NCBI RefSeq assembly: GCF_017591425.1
Contig: NW_024467106.1
Coordinates: forward strand, 25,038,501-25,102,500
DNA: 64,000 bases
Source of the DNA: Ochotona curzoniae
Lineage: Eukaryota > Chordata > Mammalia > Lagomorpha > Ochotonidae
Reading direction: 5' to 3'
Below, piece after piece: positions 33,770 to 44,415 of this stretch. The first letter of the stretch is position 1. Each line of letters starts with the position of its first letter. The position numbers were made by a program, and so were the translations under genes. The notes under the pieces were generated by a model. It was not told the DNA's origin, made no database searches, and worked only from the letters and a program-made list of their open reading frames with translations.

Positions 33770-34800
33770 ATGAACCTCTGTGTTAGGTTTCCAGTATATT
33801 CCCTGTAGCCCCAGCTCCTGGCTCAGCAGTCTCTATCTCCTGTGATCCCATGCTATGCCCATCTATTGCCTGTACGGACTTCCTCCCACTTGCAGTTCAA
33901 GCATTTCCCCAGGATCAGGGAGACACCAGTTCTCCTAAGTAACTAAGTTGTTGGTGGTGCTAATCTTGCTGGAACCTGCTGGCCGTTAGTTCTGAGGGCC
34001 ACCCAAACCTATTTTTGGGGGGGTCTATGGGATATCAAAGTCAGTATTATTTTCTCTGTGGGACTAATGTAATGCACTGAGCAGGAAGTGAGTTCATTCC
34101 CAGTTTGGAGCTCACTGTTGTCCCTCCAGTCCTGTAGCCTTTCCCGCCCTGTACAGAATGGCACATGACATGGCATGTGAAATGGCAGAATTCTGGATCT
34201 GCTGGCTGTTAGGTCTGGGGACTACTCAGACCTGTTTTCAGTGGAACCTGTATGATGCCACATCAGTACTGTTTTCCCTGTAAGGCACAGCCCAATGTGC
34301 CAGAGATGTGTTTGCTCTGGCTTAGCACATGCACAGCTTGCTGTTGTCACTCCAGCACCCCACAGCCTTTTGCCTGTTGCGAAATGATGCCTGATTGGGT
34401 GGGAGGGTCTGGGCTGTGAAATCAACCTTGTAACCTGAACGCCTGCTTGGGGTCTGCTGCTCCTTCTTAGCTCCTGGATGGATCAAACAAATCAGCAGGA
34501 CTGCTAGTTCTTTGCCCAGGTTCACCTCTTGATATCTTGGTCAACCTGCCTTCCCATCTGGCTGCAGCTGGAGCTCTGGTCACTCGCTGGCTGATGCTGG
34601 GTTACTTGGTCACTTCAACACCACTCCATTTTCTCTGATGCTTCCCTGTGTCTGTCTGTCTGTCTTCTGGTACCCCTCTGCCATAGGTCTGTGCTCTCCT
34701 AATTCCTGAAATGTGCCCTCTCTGCTCCACCCTGGCTAATGATTGTCCATCCGTTTAAATGTGTCCTTTGCCTACTCTGCAATCTCAATTCTATTTTTTT
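33770..34800. repeat. Unidentified repeat with two 223-bp tandem units
   Basis: GC-richer than its surroundings. Unit 1 starts at 33976 (CTGCTGGCCGTTAGTTCTG) and unit 2 at 34199 (CTGCTGGCTGTTAGGTCTG). Both then carry AGTATTATTTTCTCTGTGGG or AGTACTGTTTTCCCTGTAAG, CACTGTTGTCCCTCCAG or TGCTGTTGTCACTCCAG, and AGCCTTT. The structure recalls a retroelement UTR monomer, but the family is not identified. Confidence 0.55.
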
Positions 34801-35445
34801 AATCAACATTAAATATCTTGGGTTGATAATTATATTATAGTCATGCAACACATAAGTACTCAACTTTTAGAAAATGCATTTGGAAGTGCTATGAAATAAA
34901 GGGATTAAAAAAAGTGTAAAGAAAGCTAGGGAGTGAGAGAAGACAGAAGGAGCCAGCCACCAGTTATCAGAAGTGAACATAAAATCTTAAAAACCTTTCA
35001 CCTACTTTTTCTCATCATGGATACTCACATTGGTTTTTGTTTTGAAAAATCAAAATCTGATATCAGAAAAATGATATCACACTGAATTTCTACATAAAAA
35101 TCAAACAAAATTGTTATTCAAATAAGAATTTATGATTTATAAAATGCAAAAATGCCAAGTTAAGGGAATTAAAAACTTGCTGAAATAAGGAATAGATATT
35201 CAAAGAATTTTGAGATGTTAGCACATCAAAGAAAGACGTTGAAATTGTGTAAGCACTTTGCTTCTGGGAACATTTTCCAATTTTTGTCAGAGGCAAAAAA
35301 AAAAGGTAACTTCTCAAATAAAAATTTTAAGCTTTGCCTAAATTTTCTGAGATGTAAAGAGAGGGTAGAGTTGGTAGTGAACAAAGCCATTAAACATGTG
35401 GAAGGCTAGACCTCAGGAAAAGGAGTGACTTACATAAACATAATC
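34801..35445. other. Unassigned AT-rich DNA
   Basis: No feature recognised. Confidence 0.4.
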
Positions 35446-37020
35446 ATTTTCTTAAAACTATTTATTATTATATTTTTTTTTACTATTTTTTCTTTATTTT
35501 TGACAATCTTTACATAGTTAATTCGGGCACAGAGGTTCAAGGGCTACAGGAAAGTGGGTAAGAATGTTATTTCCACATTTTTTTTTCCTGTATCTGGAGG
35601 AAAGGGGGAGGCAAAAGGAGAAGCCCCACCCAGTCTCCCACCCATTCCAGGTCCCGGATGTGTGGCATGCTCTGAGGGTCTTGCTCAAGCGGTTTTGATA
35701 GTTCAGCAGTTATAAATTGCTGCCAATCTCGCCATTCCTAGCACGATGAGGTCACTGATGAATCCACTGATTGACATAGTCCATCTTGGAGTTTCCATTT
35801 ACTCATCTTTCTACTGCCAGCATATGGCTGGGGTAGTTAATTTGTTGTGTCCTCTATCTTTTCATGGTTAGGGTTCTGAGTCCGGCATTTTGATTGGGGA
35901 GATCCCCAAAGAAACTTCGTCTGAGGTGATTCCAGACCAGATTCTTGTGTGTACTTGGCAAGTACAGGACCCAGTACAGTCCATTGCCCCAATCAGCTGT
36001 TGGTTGCAAATGCTGGGTCGGTTTTGTTTCCAGCTCTGTCTTCCACTGGAACCAATGGGGGTTGCAGTCCAGACTGATTCTGCCCAGCACATACTCGGCC
36101 CTCACAAAGACCAGTGGGAGCTATAGCCTAGTCGGAGTGACCTGCAATAAGCCCCACCAGGCCCGCTCTTTGCCCTGGTCTCCTGTGCTTGCCAGTATGT
36201 GCAGCAGACTAGTCCAGTCTGTCCCACATCCCATTCAGCTCTTATACATGTCAGTGGGCATTTAAGCCTAGTTCATTCAAATGAGCTCCACTATCCAGCC
36301 CACACACATGCTGTTGGGTGCCTTTCTGTCTAGCAACCCCTGCCCCAGTCCTGGTTTTCATGCTCTTCAGTGGGAATGGTAAAACCAAGAAGGAGGAGCC
36401 CACTATTTCCCTTCTAGGCCACTTCCACTCCTGTATTATGCACTCTCCAGGTGGTTCTGGGATTCACCTTGACAGATTTAGCCTCCAATGCCAGCTTCTG
36501 CCAGCTGAAGCAGCGGCGGAACCCAACCATCCCTCACCCACTCCAATTTCTTTTTGCACCAGTCGGAACAGTCAGCCCAATCTGACTTCTCCCTGATCCA
36601 GTTCACATGAGGCCCAAGGGTGTTGTAGCCCTGCCTGATCTGGTCTGCCCCATCCCAAACCATGCTCTCCAGTGGGAGTGACTGTCCAGCAGGGGAGCCC
36701 TCTACATTCCCCCTGCCTCCTCCTCTCTGCTGGTTGGGTGCTGTGGCCACATCTGGTACAGGCAACCTCACCTTGGCATTCCGTAATGTGCACTGGCTTT
36801 TGTCATGACCGAACCTGGCTCGACCCTCACTCTGTTCTGGTGCTCGGAGTTGCCAGTGGGTGACGTGAACTGGCTTAGCCTGGTCTGCCCCCAACCCATG
36901 CCAAATGTATGTCAGTGGATAACTTTCCATGGCCTGTTCTGGGCTGTATCGTATCATGCTTCTTGCGCTTACCTGCAGGGAATGTGTCCTGCCAGAGGAG
37001 TTGCCCAGGCTCCTCCATAG
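35446..37020 (-). mobile_element. Unidentified 1.6-kb composite retroposon
   Basis: The minus strand runs from a GC-rich 5' region (about 36100-37020), through a middle domain, to an A-rich 3' tail (complement of 35446-35510). ACATAATC occurs at 35438-35445 and at 37021-37028, a possible 8-bp target-site duplication. The GC-rich part repeats a block (GGTCTGCCCC..CCCA..CAGTGGG) at about 36205-36258, 36640-36676 and 36880-36918. A CCAGTGGG-type motif recurs at 36111, 36251, 36367, 36669, 36853 and 36912. A 159-residue frame (36478-36957, minus) lies on the sense strand but shows no known domain. A partial second copy is at 19498-19785. It may be a lagomorph LINE UTR or a non-autonomous composite. 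Confidence 0.6.
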
Positions 37021-37028
37021 ACATAATC

Positions 37029-37903
37029 TTAAAGAATACAGGGGAGAGTTTTTGGCCTAGTGTTTGAGTCACCCTCTGAAACACTTACATTCAGCAAGAA
37101 AATCTACACATTCCAAGCCTCAGGTCCACTCCTTGTTTCCTGCTAATTCATGCATTTGCAGGCAGCGCTGATGCCTGAATTTGTTTTGTCCTTTCCACCA
37201 AAATGAGAAGTCCTGTGAGTTTCAGGTTCTTAGCAAAAACCCAGCATATCCCTGGCTATTAGGGTTTTGGGAATTAAATCAGAAGATGAATACTCCATCT
37301 AGTTCTGTTTATATTTCAAATAAATATAAACAAGGAACACTTTAAGTTGGAGAGACAAGTATTTGCAGTTCACTTTGCTTTTTTATAAGTGAAACAAATT
37401 AAAGAAAAATAAATAGGAGATCCAAAAATGGCTGTATAATGTGACACCACACTGAGAGAAATGTATAGTTAAGGATGGACAGAACATAACAGAGGCTCCA
37501 TGGGGCAAAGAGGAGAAAGGACAGAGAAGCTGCCACTGGCTGCACAATCACCGTCCGCTGCACCTTCACTAACAAAACCAGATACGCATGGTATGCATGC
37601 CTGGGTGGGTTAAGTGCACGGGCACTGTGAGCTCACTCTGAGTTCTGAATCAATTATTTCATTATGGCACAGAGAAAAAGTGTGACTGGAAACACATAGG
37701 CGCACTCCAACATCACCTCCCTGTAACTAACTCAACTCAGGGAGGCTCCACCATGCCTGTCTTATCTCGGGAGTCACTCCCTACTCTGGCACCACATAAA
37801 TATGGTGACCAGAATTCCCTAAACACACTGAGTACATATCCATAGAATGAACCCCAATGGAACATTCCCAGGAATAGACTTCAAGTAAAGAAAAAAAAGG
37901 AAA
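37029..37903. other. Unassigned DNA
   Basis: A moderately GC-rich patch at 37480-37800 has no recognised identity. No gene. Confidence 0.4.
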
Positions 37904-38228
37904 GGCCCAGCACTATAGCCAAGTGGAGAAAGCCCTTACTTTACATGCACTGGGATCCCATATTGGTACCCGTTCATGTCTCAGCTGCCCCACTTCCCTT
38001 CAGCTCCCTGCTTATGCCCTGGAAAACCAGTGGAGGACAGCCCAAAGCCTTGGGACCCTGCACCCGTGTAGGAGACCTGGAGGAAGCTCCTGGTTCCTGG
38101 CTTTGGATTAATGCAGCTCCAGCTGTTGCATCCATTTGGGGAGTGACTCAACAAATGGAAGCTCTCTTTCTTTATCCTTCTCTCTGTAAGTCTGCCTTAC
38201 CAATAAAAATAAATAAATCTTTAAAATA
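37904..38228 (+). mobile_element. CSINE, full length
   Basis: GGCCCAGCACTATAGCCAAG head, AGCTCCCTGCTTATGCCCTGG, GGAGGAAGCTCCTGGTTCCTGG and tail CAATAAAAATAAATAAATCTTTAAAA. Confidence 0.92.
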
Positions 38229-38234
38229 AATCCT

Positions 38235-38812
38235 CCAGAAGAAATTAGTCAAATTAGATGAACGGCATGGAAGCAAAAGAAACCTGAATGAAAAGAGGGA
38301 CAGATTGATGAAATGCCTCAAAAAAGCGGGGGGACCCTCAAAAGTATGAGAAACGATTAAACAAATTCAGGATATGGACAGAAAAATCATCACAAAGAGA
38401 GATATCAAAAAATGAAACAAATGTTCCGTAACAAAAATCACATTGGAAAGCCTTAACAGCATACTTTGTGAGGTGTAAGAAAGCATTTCCAATCCAGAAG
38501 GTGGGACTTTCTAAATATCAACATCAGAAAAATATGAAGAATTTAAAACATAAAAAGCAGTGCCCAAGATCTACAGAATACCACCAAATAGTCAAATATA
38601 TGAGTTGTATTGATTCCTAAGGGTTTAGAAGTAAGAATGGTTTAGGAAACCTTTTCAGTGAAATAATAGCGGGAAGCTTCTCTGATTTGGAGACAGATAT
38701 GGGCATCCAAACACAAGAAATTCCTAGAAACCAAAATAGTCATGTTCAGAAAATATCCTCACAATAACACATCATAGTCAAACTTCTAAAAATAAAACAC
38801 AAGCAGATCATC
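38235..38812 (+). mobile_element. Old L1 ORF1 fragment
   Basis: Contains ORF1-like steps: AAAGCCTTAACAGCATACTTTG, TCAGTGAAATAATAGCG, GATTTGGAGACAGATATGGGCATCC, AATAACACATCATAGTCAAAC. Multiple stops in every frame, so a dead coiled-coil/RNA-binding ORF1 relic. Confidence 0.65.
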
Positions 38813-38816
38813 TTTA

Positions 38817-38897
38817 AAGGGAAGCCTCTCTCTTTGTCTCTCCTTCTCTCTGTAAGATATACCTTTCAAATAAAAAATAAATTAGTCTTTAAAAGGT
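38817..38897 (+). mobile_element. CSINE 3' end fragment
   Basis: CTTTGTCTCTCCTTCTCTCTG, ATACCTTTCAAATAAAAAATA and a final TTAGTCTTTAAAAG. Only the last 80 bp is present, a strong 5' truncation. Confidence 0.8.
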
Positions 38898-39289
38898 ATG
38901 GATTGACTGAATAAATAGAAAAAATATATCTAGTTGCTGCTGTAAGGACTGCACACACACACCCACACAAAATCCAGGTGAACACATTAAAGAATGATGT
39001 TAAGTTGCATATCTTCTTATCTGTGCCTCTATGGCAACCAGGAAGTCATGGAAACAAATACATTTGTTTGCTAATCAGTGAGCACAGAAAGATAGTGCCT
39101 GTGATTCACTGATTTTGCTCATTGCTTACCCAAGTATTTTGAAAATAAATTTCCACAAAACCCTAAACATGATAGCTTATATCTGTTGAATTGTTTACTC
39201 AATTGGTTTGATGATATGCCTACATTCCACACATGATGGCATGGAAGCCTAGTTGCCAGAAATTAGATTCATCCAATGTACTGTTCAGT
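38898..39289. other. Unassigned DNA
   Basis: A short CA-rich run at 38952-38970. No gene. Confidence 0.4.
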
Positions 39290-39615
39290 AGGAAAATGGA
39301 GCAATAAAAAATGGCATATCTATACAATGTAATATAATGAAGTGATAAAAAGAAATGAGCTTTCAAGCCATAAAACCTATATAGATGAATCTTAAATGCC
39401 TGTTGCTTTGTAGAAGAAACCACTATGAAAGTCTACATATTGTTTTCTAGCTACAAGATACCATGGAAGATTAAACAGGATCATGGGGGGATTTGTGGGG
39501 GGCGGAGATCAATGGCTGCTAGGAGTTGGTTGCATAATTATAACTGTGAAATTATTCTTCATGATACTGTAAAAGTAGATATATATGTTTCAAACACATT
39601 TTCCAGTTTTTGTCT
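39290..39615 (+). mobile_element. Old L1 3' end
   Basis: TGGCATATCTATACAATGTAATATAATG, ATGAATCTTAAATGC, CATATTGTTTTC, then a G-rich stretch (ATCATGGGGGGATTTGTGGG) and GTTGCATAATTATAACTGTG follow the remembered order of older L1M-type 3' ends. Confidence 0.55.
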
Positions 39616-40699
39616 GTTATTTTGGCTTCTGGCACCTTATTAATTATGTAGGGATCACTCCTCTGATTTAACTGATTCCCAGAAAAAATAAGGAAGTATC
39701 AGGGGTTCCTGCCTTTCATCGATCAACTAAACAATTTAAAAATATGTATTGTATACTCCTCAACTTTCTGGTACATAGTCATTAAGCAGTGGCAGGTCCC
39801 ACACCCAATAGCCTGTTTTGATTATTTGAATCAATCTTTTTGCCTATCTACATTGCCTCACGCATTTCTTCCCATAAAAACAAAGCGAGGAATGCAAGAG
39901 AGTAGAAAAGGGTGAGGACACATTAAAATGAATGGAAAGGCTTAGCAGAGAAGCAGAGAGGACATGGATCCCAGGAAATAGGAGAGGACAGGTTGACAAC
40001 AGAGGGACACTTGGATACCTATGGACATGGGAAACAACAGAGACAATGGAGCTTTGCTGCAGCAAACAGGTATCCCAGCAGCAATCGGAGCTCAACCAGT
40101 GGCCAGTTGGGAGGGGAAGAGCACTGGAAACGCAGGAGGTGAACTCAGTATTAGAATTGTGGGTCCAGCTAATTTTTAAAAAATCCTAATCTGAACATGA
40201 GTAGAAGATGAGTGACAGGGTGCCAGAGGCTGGATGTAGGAAGAGCATGAATTCCATAGCCCAGACCCAATAACAGTGCCATGTTGGATACTATTTTGAC
40301 TTCTGTGGCAAAGGCTCTGGGGCAGGAGGACAACAGTGATCTGCACATGCAGAAAGCCAGGGAAGAAGTCACTTCTAGCTCAGTGTATTAAACAGGTGCT
40401 CCCCCACTGGGTGGGGGGTGCTGGTGGGATACAGGCTTAGCATCTCATGTGTTCCATCCAAAATAGGTCAGGGTTGCCCCCTAAACCTAACTGCTGGCAG
40501 GTTCTAGCAAGAAGAAAGAAAGAAAAAATGTGTGCAATGGGGACCACTGATAGTTGTGTGGTATGGGTTACAGTCACAGCTGGAGTCACGGGTACAGCTG
40601 GAACTAGGTGTAGGAGAAAAGCTGATGTAGCCACAATACAGGATCACAAGAGGTGGATATTGGAGAGGCAGGAGCCAGAGCTCACATTATAGGTCATAA
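39616..40699. other. Unassigned DNA, possibly an L1 5' region
   Basis: The purine-rich, GC-richer segment 39880-40690 directly precedes L1 ORF2-like sequence and could be an L1 5' or ORF1-flanking part. I cannot match any specific motif. Confidence 0.3.
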
Positions 40700-41159
40700 A
40701 ACTAGCCTCAGAAAAATAAATTAAATGAAATCATACCATACATCTTCTCAGACCATTATGGAGTAGAACTGGATATCAAAAGGTCAAAATACACCAACCA
40801 ATATATGCAAATTCTTGGAGCCTGAACAATATGCTGCTAAATAAGCAATGCGTTATAGGAGAAATCAAAGAAAAAATAAAATAAAAAACTGCTTGAAATG
40901 AATGAAGGCACCAGCACAACATATCAAATCTTATCAGACACTGCCTAGGCAGTACTAAGAAGAAACGTCATTTCAATGAACACTTATGTCAAGAAATTAA
41001 AAATACACCAAGTAACTGGCTAATCATATGTCAGAAGGGGCTATAAAAAACAGTAATAAAATAATCCCATGATTAGCAGTAAAAATGAAAAAAATAAAAA
41101 TAAGGGAGGAAATAAACCAAATAGAGACCAAAAGAACAATACATAAGATCAATGAATCA
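40700..41159 (+). mobile_element. L1 ORF2 fragment, left of an inserted CSINE
   Basis: ACCATTATGGAGTAGAACTGG, GGAGCCTGAACAATATGCTG, GTCATTTCAATGAACAC and AAATAAACCAAATAGAGACC follow L1 ORF2 order between the endonuclease and reverse transcriptase. Multiple stops. Confidence 0.8.
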
Positions 41160-41176
41160 GGGGCCTGGCGGCGGCG

Positions 41177-41187
41177 TGGCTTAGCGG
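41177..41187 (+). promoter_or_regulatory. Pol III A box of the CSINE
   Basis: TGGCTTAGCGG fits the tRNA-type A box (TRGYNNARNGG), in keeping with a tRNA-derived SINE head. Confidence 0.7.
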
Positions 41188-41231
41188 CTAAAGTTCTTGC
41201 CTTGAATGCGCTGGGATCCCACATGGGCGCT

Positions 41232-41242
41232 GGTTCTAATCC
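41232..41242 (+). promoter_or_regulatory. Pol III B box of the CSINE
   Basis: GGTTCTAATCC fits GGTTCRANNCC with one difference, 45 bp downstream of the A box. This spacing is typical of tRNA-type promoters. Confidence 0.75.
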
Positions 41243-41508
41243 TGGCAGCTCCACTTCCCATCCAGCTCCCTGCTTGTGGCCTGGGAAAGCAGTCGAGGAC
41301 GGCCCAAAGCCTTGGGACTTTGCACCTCTGTGGGAGACCTGGAAGAAGTTCCTGGATCCTGGCTTTGGATCAGCATAGCATCAGCCGTTGTGCTCACTTG
41401 CGGAGTGAATCATCGGATGGAAGATCTTCCTCTCTGTCTCTCCTCCTCTCTGTATATCTGACTTTCCAATAAATAAACAAATCTTAAAAAAAAAAGATCA
41501 ATGAATCA

Positions 41509-42115
41509 AAGAGCTAATAGTAGCCCAAGTAATCAAAAAGAAAGGGAGGAGGAGTGGGGCAGAAGACACAAATCAACAGTCTCAGAGATGGAAAAGGAAA
41601 TATAATCATCGCTATCTTGGACATACATAGAATAATCAGGAGCTAGAAGACCTAGAAGAAATGGATTGATTTCTGGACACATGTAATTTACCAAAATTCA
41701 ATCATGAGGTAATTAAAAATCTCAATAGGCCTATTACCAGGACAGAGATTGAATCAGTAACTAAATAATTACATCTGGGACTGGATGGCTTCACTGCTGA
41801 ATTCTGCCAAACATTTCAAGAATTAGTTAACCCAGTTCTCCACAAGCTATTCAAACAATAGAAAAGGAGTCAATCCTTCCAAATTATTTCTATGAAGCCA
41901 GAAGTTACCTCAATATCAAAGCCAGATGGAGACACAACAGAGAAAACAGAACCGCAGACTTATGTCTCTGATGGACATACATGCAAAAATCCTCAACAAA
42001 ATGCTAGGCAACAGAATCCAACCATACATCCGGCAGATGCTTCATGAGGGCCAAGTGAGACTTATCCCTGGCAACTATCAAGCAAGAAACAAGAAATATG
42101 AGAGTACTGCTTTAG
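41509..42115 (+). mobile_element. L1 ORF2 fragment, right of the CSINE, RT N-terminal part
   Basis: The reading ILNKMLGNRIQPYIRQML, continuing into QVRLIPG (41926-42120), matches the L1 reverse-transcriptase N-terminal segment (ILNKILANRIQ...QVGFIPG). Upstream, GACCTAGAAGAAATGGATTG matches the LEEMD step. Frames are broken, so no functional ORF2. Confidence 0.9.
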
Positions 42116-42789
42116 TCTAGTACCTCCCGCAATCCCATCAGTTAACTATTACCCAACTGGTGTCAACAGTGGTAGTTCCTACAATTAACTTGTTTGATAT
42201 ATGAGCTTAGTAAAGTCTATATAAATACAAAGGTGGGGTATCTAACTTCAGGTTAAACTGTTTAAAGCAATATAAACATAAATTTCATGACTAGATTATC
42301 TAATGGTATCAGCTATGTTGAGGTATATTGCATTACTTTTCCAGTAGTCAAAATTATGAGCTCAAATTCCTCTCAACAGGCTTATGAGAAAAGATCGTTG
42401 TCATTGGTAAATATGGTAAAGGTAGGGAAATATTCCTTCAATGCTTGGGGTCTTTTTGTATTGTACAAATGATATCAAATTAAGTATTCCTTGAAAAAAA
42501 TTATATAGCAATAGTCCAAAAGGATAACATGCCAGAGCTATAAGCAGTAACAAGGGAAAAGAAGCTTAACTAAATAAAATAAGGTTTTAAATAGTTACAA
42601 AATTATGAATTTTATATTACTGTATAATCTCCCATCAGTTTGCAGGACAAATATTTAAAACAAAGTTTTACAAAATACTATATTTTTTGTGTGTTCTCTT
42701 TCTGTCTTCTTCTCTGATTGCAATTGATCTTCCAGTTTTTGCTTGTGATCCTGAGCCAGGGAACAAAGTTTGTTATTTATTTACTTTTT
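42116..42789. other. Unassigned AT-rich DNA
   Basis: Follows the abrupt end of L1 homology. Possibly unrecognised old repeat; no gene. Confidence 0.35.
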
Positions 42790-43270
42790 TTAAATAAGAA
42801 AAGTAAGGCATTGAAGAAATGCTTGCAATAAATACACATGATAAGGAACTTTTTGTAGATAATGAAAGAACACTTAGAACTCAACAATTAAGGAGATGGA
42901 TAATCCAATTACTATAGTGGAAAGCATTTAAATTGAAATATTTTTCAAAGTACATACACAAAAGGCCAATAAACTCATGAAAGATGCTCTCTGTCATAAT
43001 TTTCTAGGGTGGTGCAAATCCAGATCACCTTCAAATATCATTTTATATCTAACTGTATAATTAAAATAAACGTGTGGACAGTAACAAGCTTTGGAGAAGA
43101 TGTGAAAAAAAATTATCCATTATATGTTTACTGGTAGGACTGTAAAATGGTGCATTTTTGACAAAAGTTTGGCAGCTCTTCACAGTGTTAAAAAGAATAC
43201 AGGACTAGTGAGTATCTACACTAGAAGGTGTACTCTTCAAAGTACAGAAAATATATTTCCTTTATTGCTT
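42790..43270 (+). mobile_element. Old L1 ORF2 C-terminal fragment
   Basis: TAGAACTCAACAATTAAGGAG, AAGGCCAATAAACTCATGAAAG, AACAAGCTTTGGAGAAGATGTG and TAGGACTGTAAAATGGTGCA match the ORF2 3' region order. Diverged. Confidence 0.75.
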
Positions 43271-43585
43271 CTATTTGTAGAAGGTGAAAAAAAATCCCTG
43301 TTTCACAGTGCAGAGTTTGGAAAGCAGCCTTACCTCCCACACACCCTCCATCTTCCTTCCTTTTTTTTTTTTTTAAGTTTACAATGATTTGCTTTCCATT
43401 CACTTCAAATCACAGGCTAAAGATTCCATTAGGTATAGTATTTAGAAGATAGTAAGTGGAATAAAACAAATAAACAAAAACGATTTTTCTCAAGAGTGTA
43501 GGCAAAGGCTAGAAGCAATAATGAAGCCTCAAAATAGAAACTAGCATTTTTCATATGTCAATTATTGTTTTAGCCTTGAGATGAA
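43271..43585. other. Unassigned DNA
   Basis: No feature apart from a T-run at 43362-43375. Confidence 0.4.
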
Positions 43586-43775
43586 AAGAACTTTTTCTTT
43601 TCGTTACTTTCTCCTTTCTTTGTTTCTTTTCCCCTCTTTCTTTGTTTCTTTGTTTCTTTCTTTCTTTCTTCCTCTCTCTCTCTCTTTTTCTCTCTCTTTC
43701 TTCTTTCAACTTTCTTTCTTTCTTCTTTCCTTCCTTCCTTCCATCTGTCCGTCCGTCCGTCCATCCATCTCAACT
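43586..43775 (+). repeat. Polypyrimidine (TTTC/TTCC) low-complexity tract
   Basis: About 190 bp almost purely of C and T on the plus strand, made of TTTC, CTCT and TTCC units and ending in GTCCGTCCGTCC. The open frames through it are low-complexity artefacts. Confidence 0.9.
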
Positions 43776-43782
43776 CTTTGCT

Positions 43783-43965
43783 AGGGTGTTTGGGAAATTA
43801 GTGGAATACGGCACAAGTGCTTGGGTCCCTGCTGTTGCATGTGCTACTGGCAATAAACTCCTGGTTCTTCGCTTGAGACCAGCCTAATTCTGGAGGTTGC
43901 AGTCACTTGAGGTTGAGGAGTGAATTAGCAGTTGGAATATCTCATTTTTTTTTCAAAACATGATT
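43783..43965 (+). mobile_element. Old CSINE, 3' half
   Basis: AGTGCTTGGGTCCCTGCTGTTG, CAGTCACTTGAGGTTGAGG and GAGTGAATTAGCAGTTGGAAT match the second half of an old CSINE. It abuts the polypyrimidine tract. Confidence 0.65.
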
Positions 43966-44074
43966 AAAAGTTACTTTTTTTTAAAGGATGAATGTTGGTA
44001 TGCTGAATATGTGCCACTAAAATTGATATAAAAAAGAGTACCAATTAAAAATTCTTGAACTGTTTGCTTGGTTT
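43966..44074. other. Unassigned AT-rich DNA
   Basis: No feature. Confidence 0.4.
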
Positions 44075-44415
44075 TGTGAGATAGTAAGTTTTGCTTCAAC
44101 CTGTGTTGCTAGCATTCCATGTGGGACTGGTATTTTTTTTCCATCTGTTCTACATCCAATCCAGTTTCATACTAACTGCCTTGAAAAAGTAGCAACAGAT
44201 GGGGCAAGTACACAGCTCCTTCACGCATGTGAGGAAGCATCATTGTCTCTCAAAGTAGTAGATATATATATATATATATATATATATGTTTATATGTCCT
44301 GGCTCCTGGCTCCTAGCTTTGGATGGGCCCCTCTTCAGTCATTGTGGCCAACTGTCTAAAAAATTCCTTCCTTTCTTTGTCTCCTTCTTTCTATGAATCT
44401 ACATTTTAATTTAAA
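44075..44415 (+). mobile_element. Old CSINE containing a (TA)n expansion
   Basis: Head-like GTTTTGCTTCAACCTGTGTTG, CATTCCATGTGGGACTGG, then, after the TA tract, CCTGGCTCCTGGCTCCTAGC, TCATTGTGGCCAACTG and TCTATGAATCTACATTTTAA. Confidence 0.65.
44261..44288 (+). repeat. (TA)n microsatellite
   Basis: About 13 uninterrupted TA units in the middle of the old SINE, where the body should read GGGTGCAGG..CCTGG. Confidence 0.95.

Larger units (their letters stand above)
41160..41493 (+). mobile_element. Young CSINE with a perfect 15-bp target-site duplication
   Basis: Full-length, CpG-retaining copy: head GGGGCCTGGCGGCGGCGTGG, CCCACATGGGCGCTGG, GTGGCCTGGGAAAGCAGTCG, ATCATCGGATGGAAGATC, tail CCAATAAATAAACAAATCTT. 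AAGATCAATGAATCA flanks it exactly at 41145-41159 and 41494-41508. It sits inside L1 ORF2 sequence and is one of the best-preserved copies. Confidence 0.97.

Noticed and set aside
41160..41250. tRNA gene, from A-box and B-box matches
   Set aside because: Spacing fits a tRNA promoter, but the sequence cannot fold as a full cloverleaf and belongs to a 334-bp SINE with target-site duplications.
43570..43887. Lys/Arg/Glu-rich and Phe/Ser-rich frames through the pyrimidine tract
   Set aside because: Low-complexity translation of TTTC/TTCC repeats.
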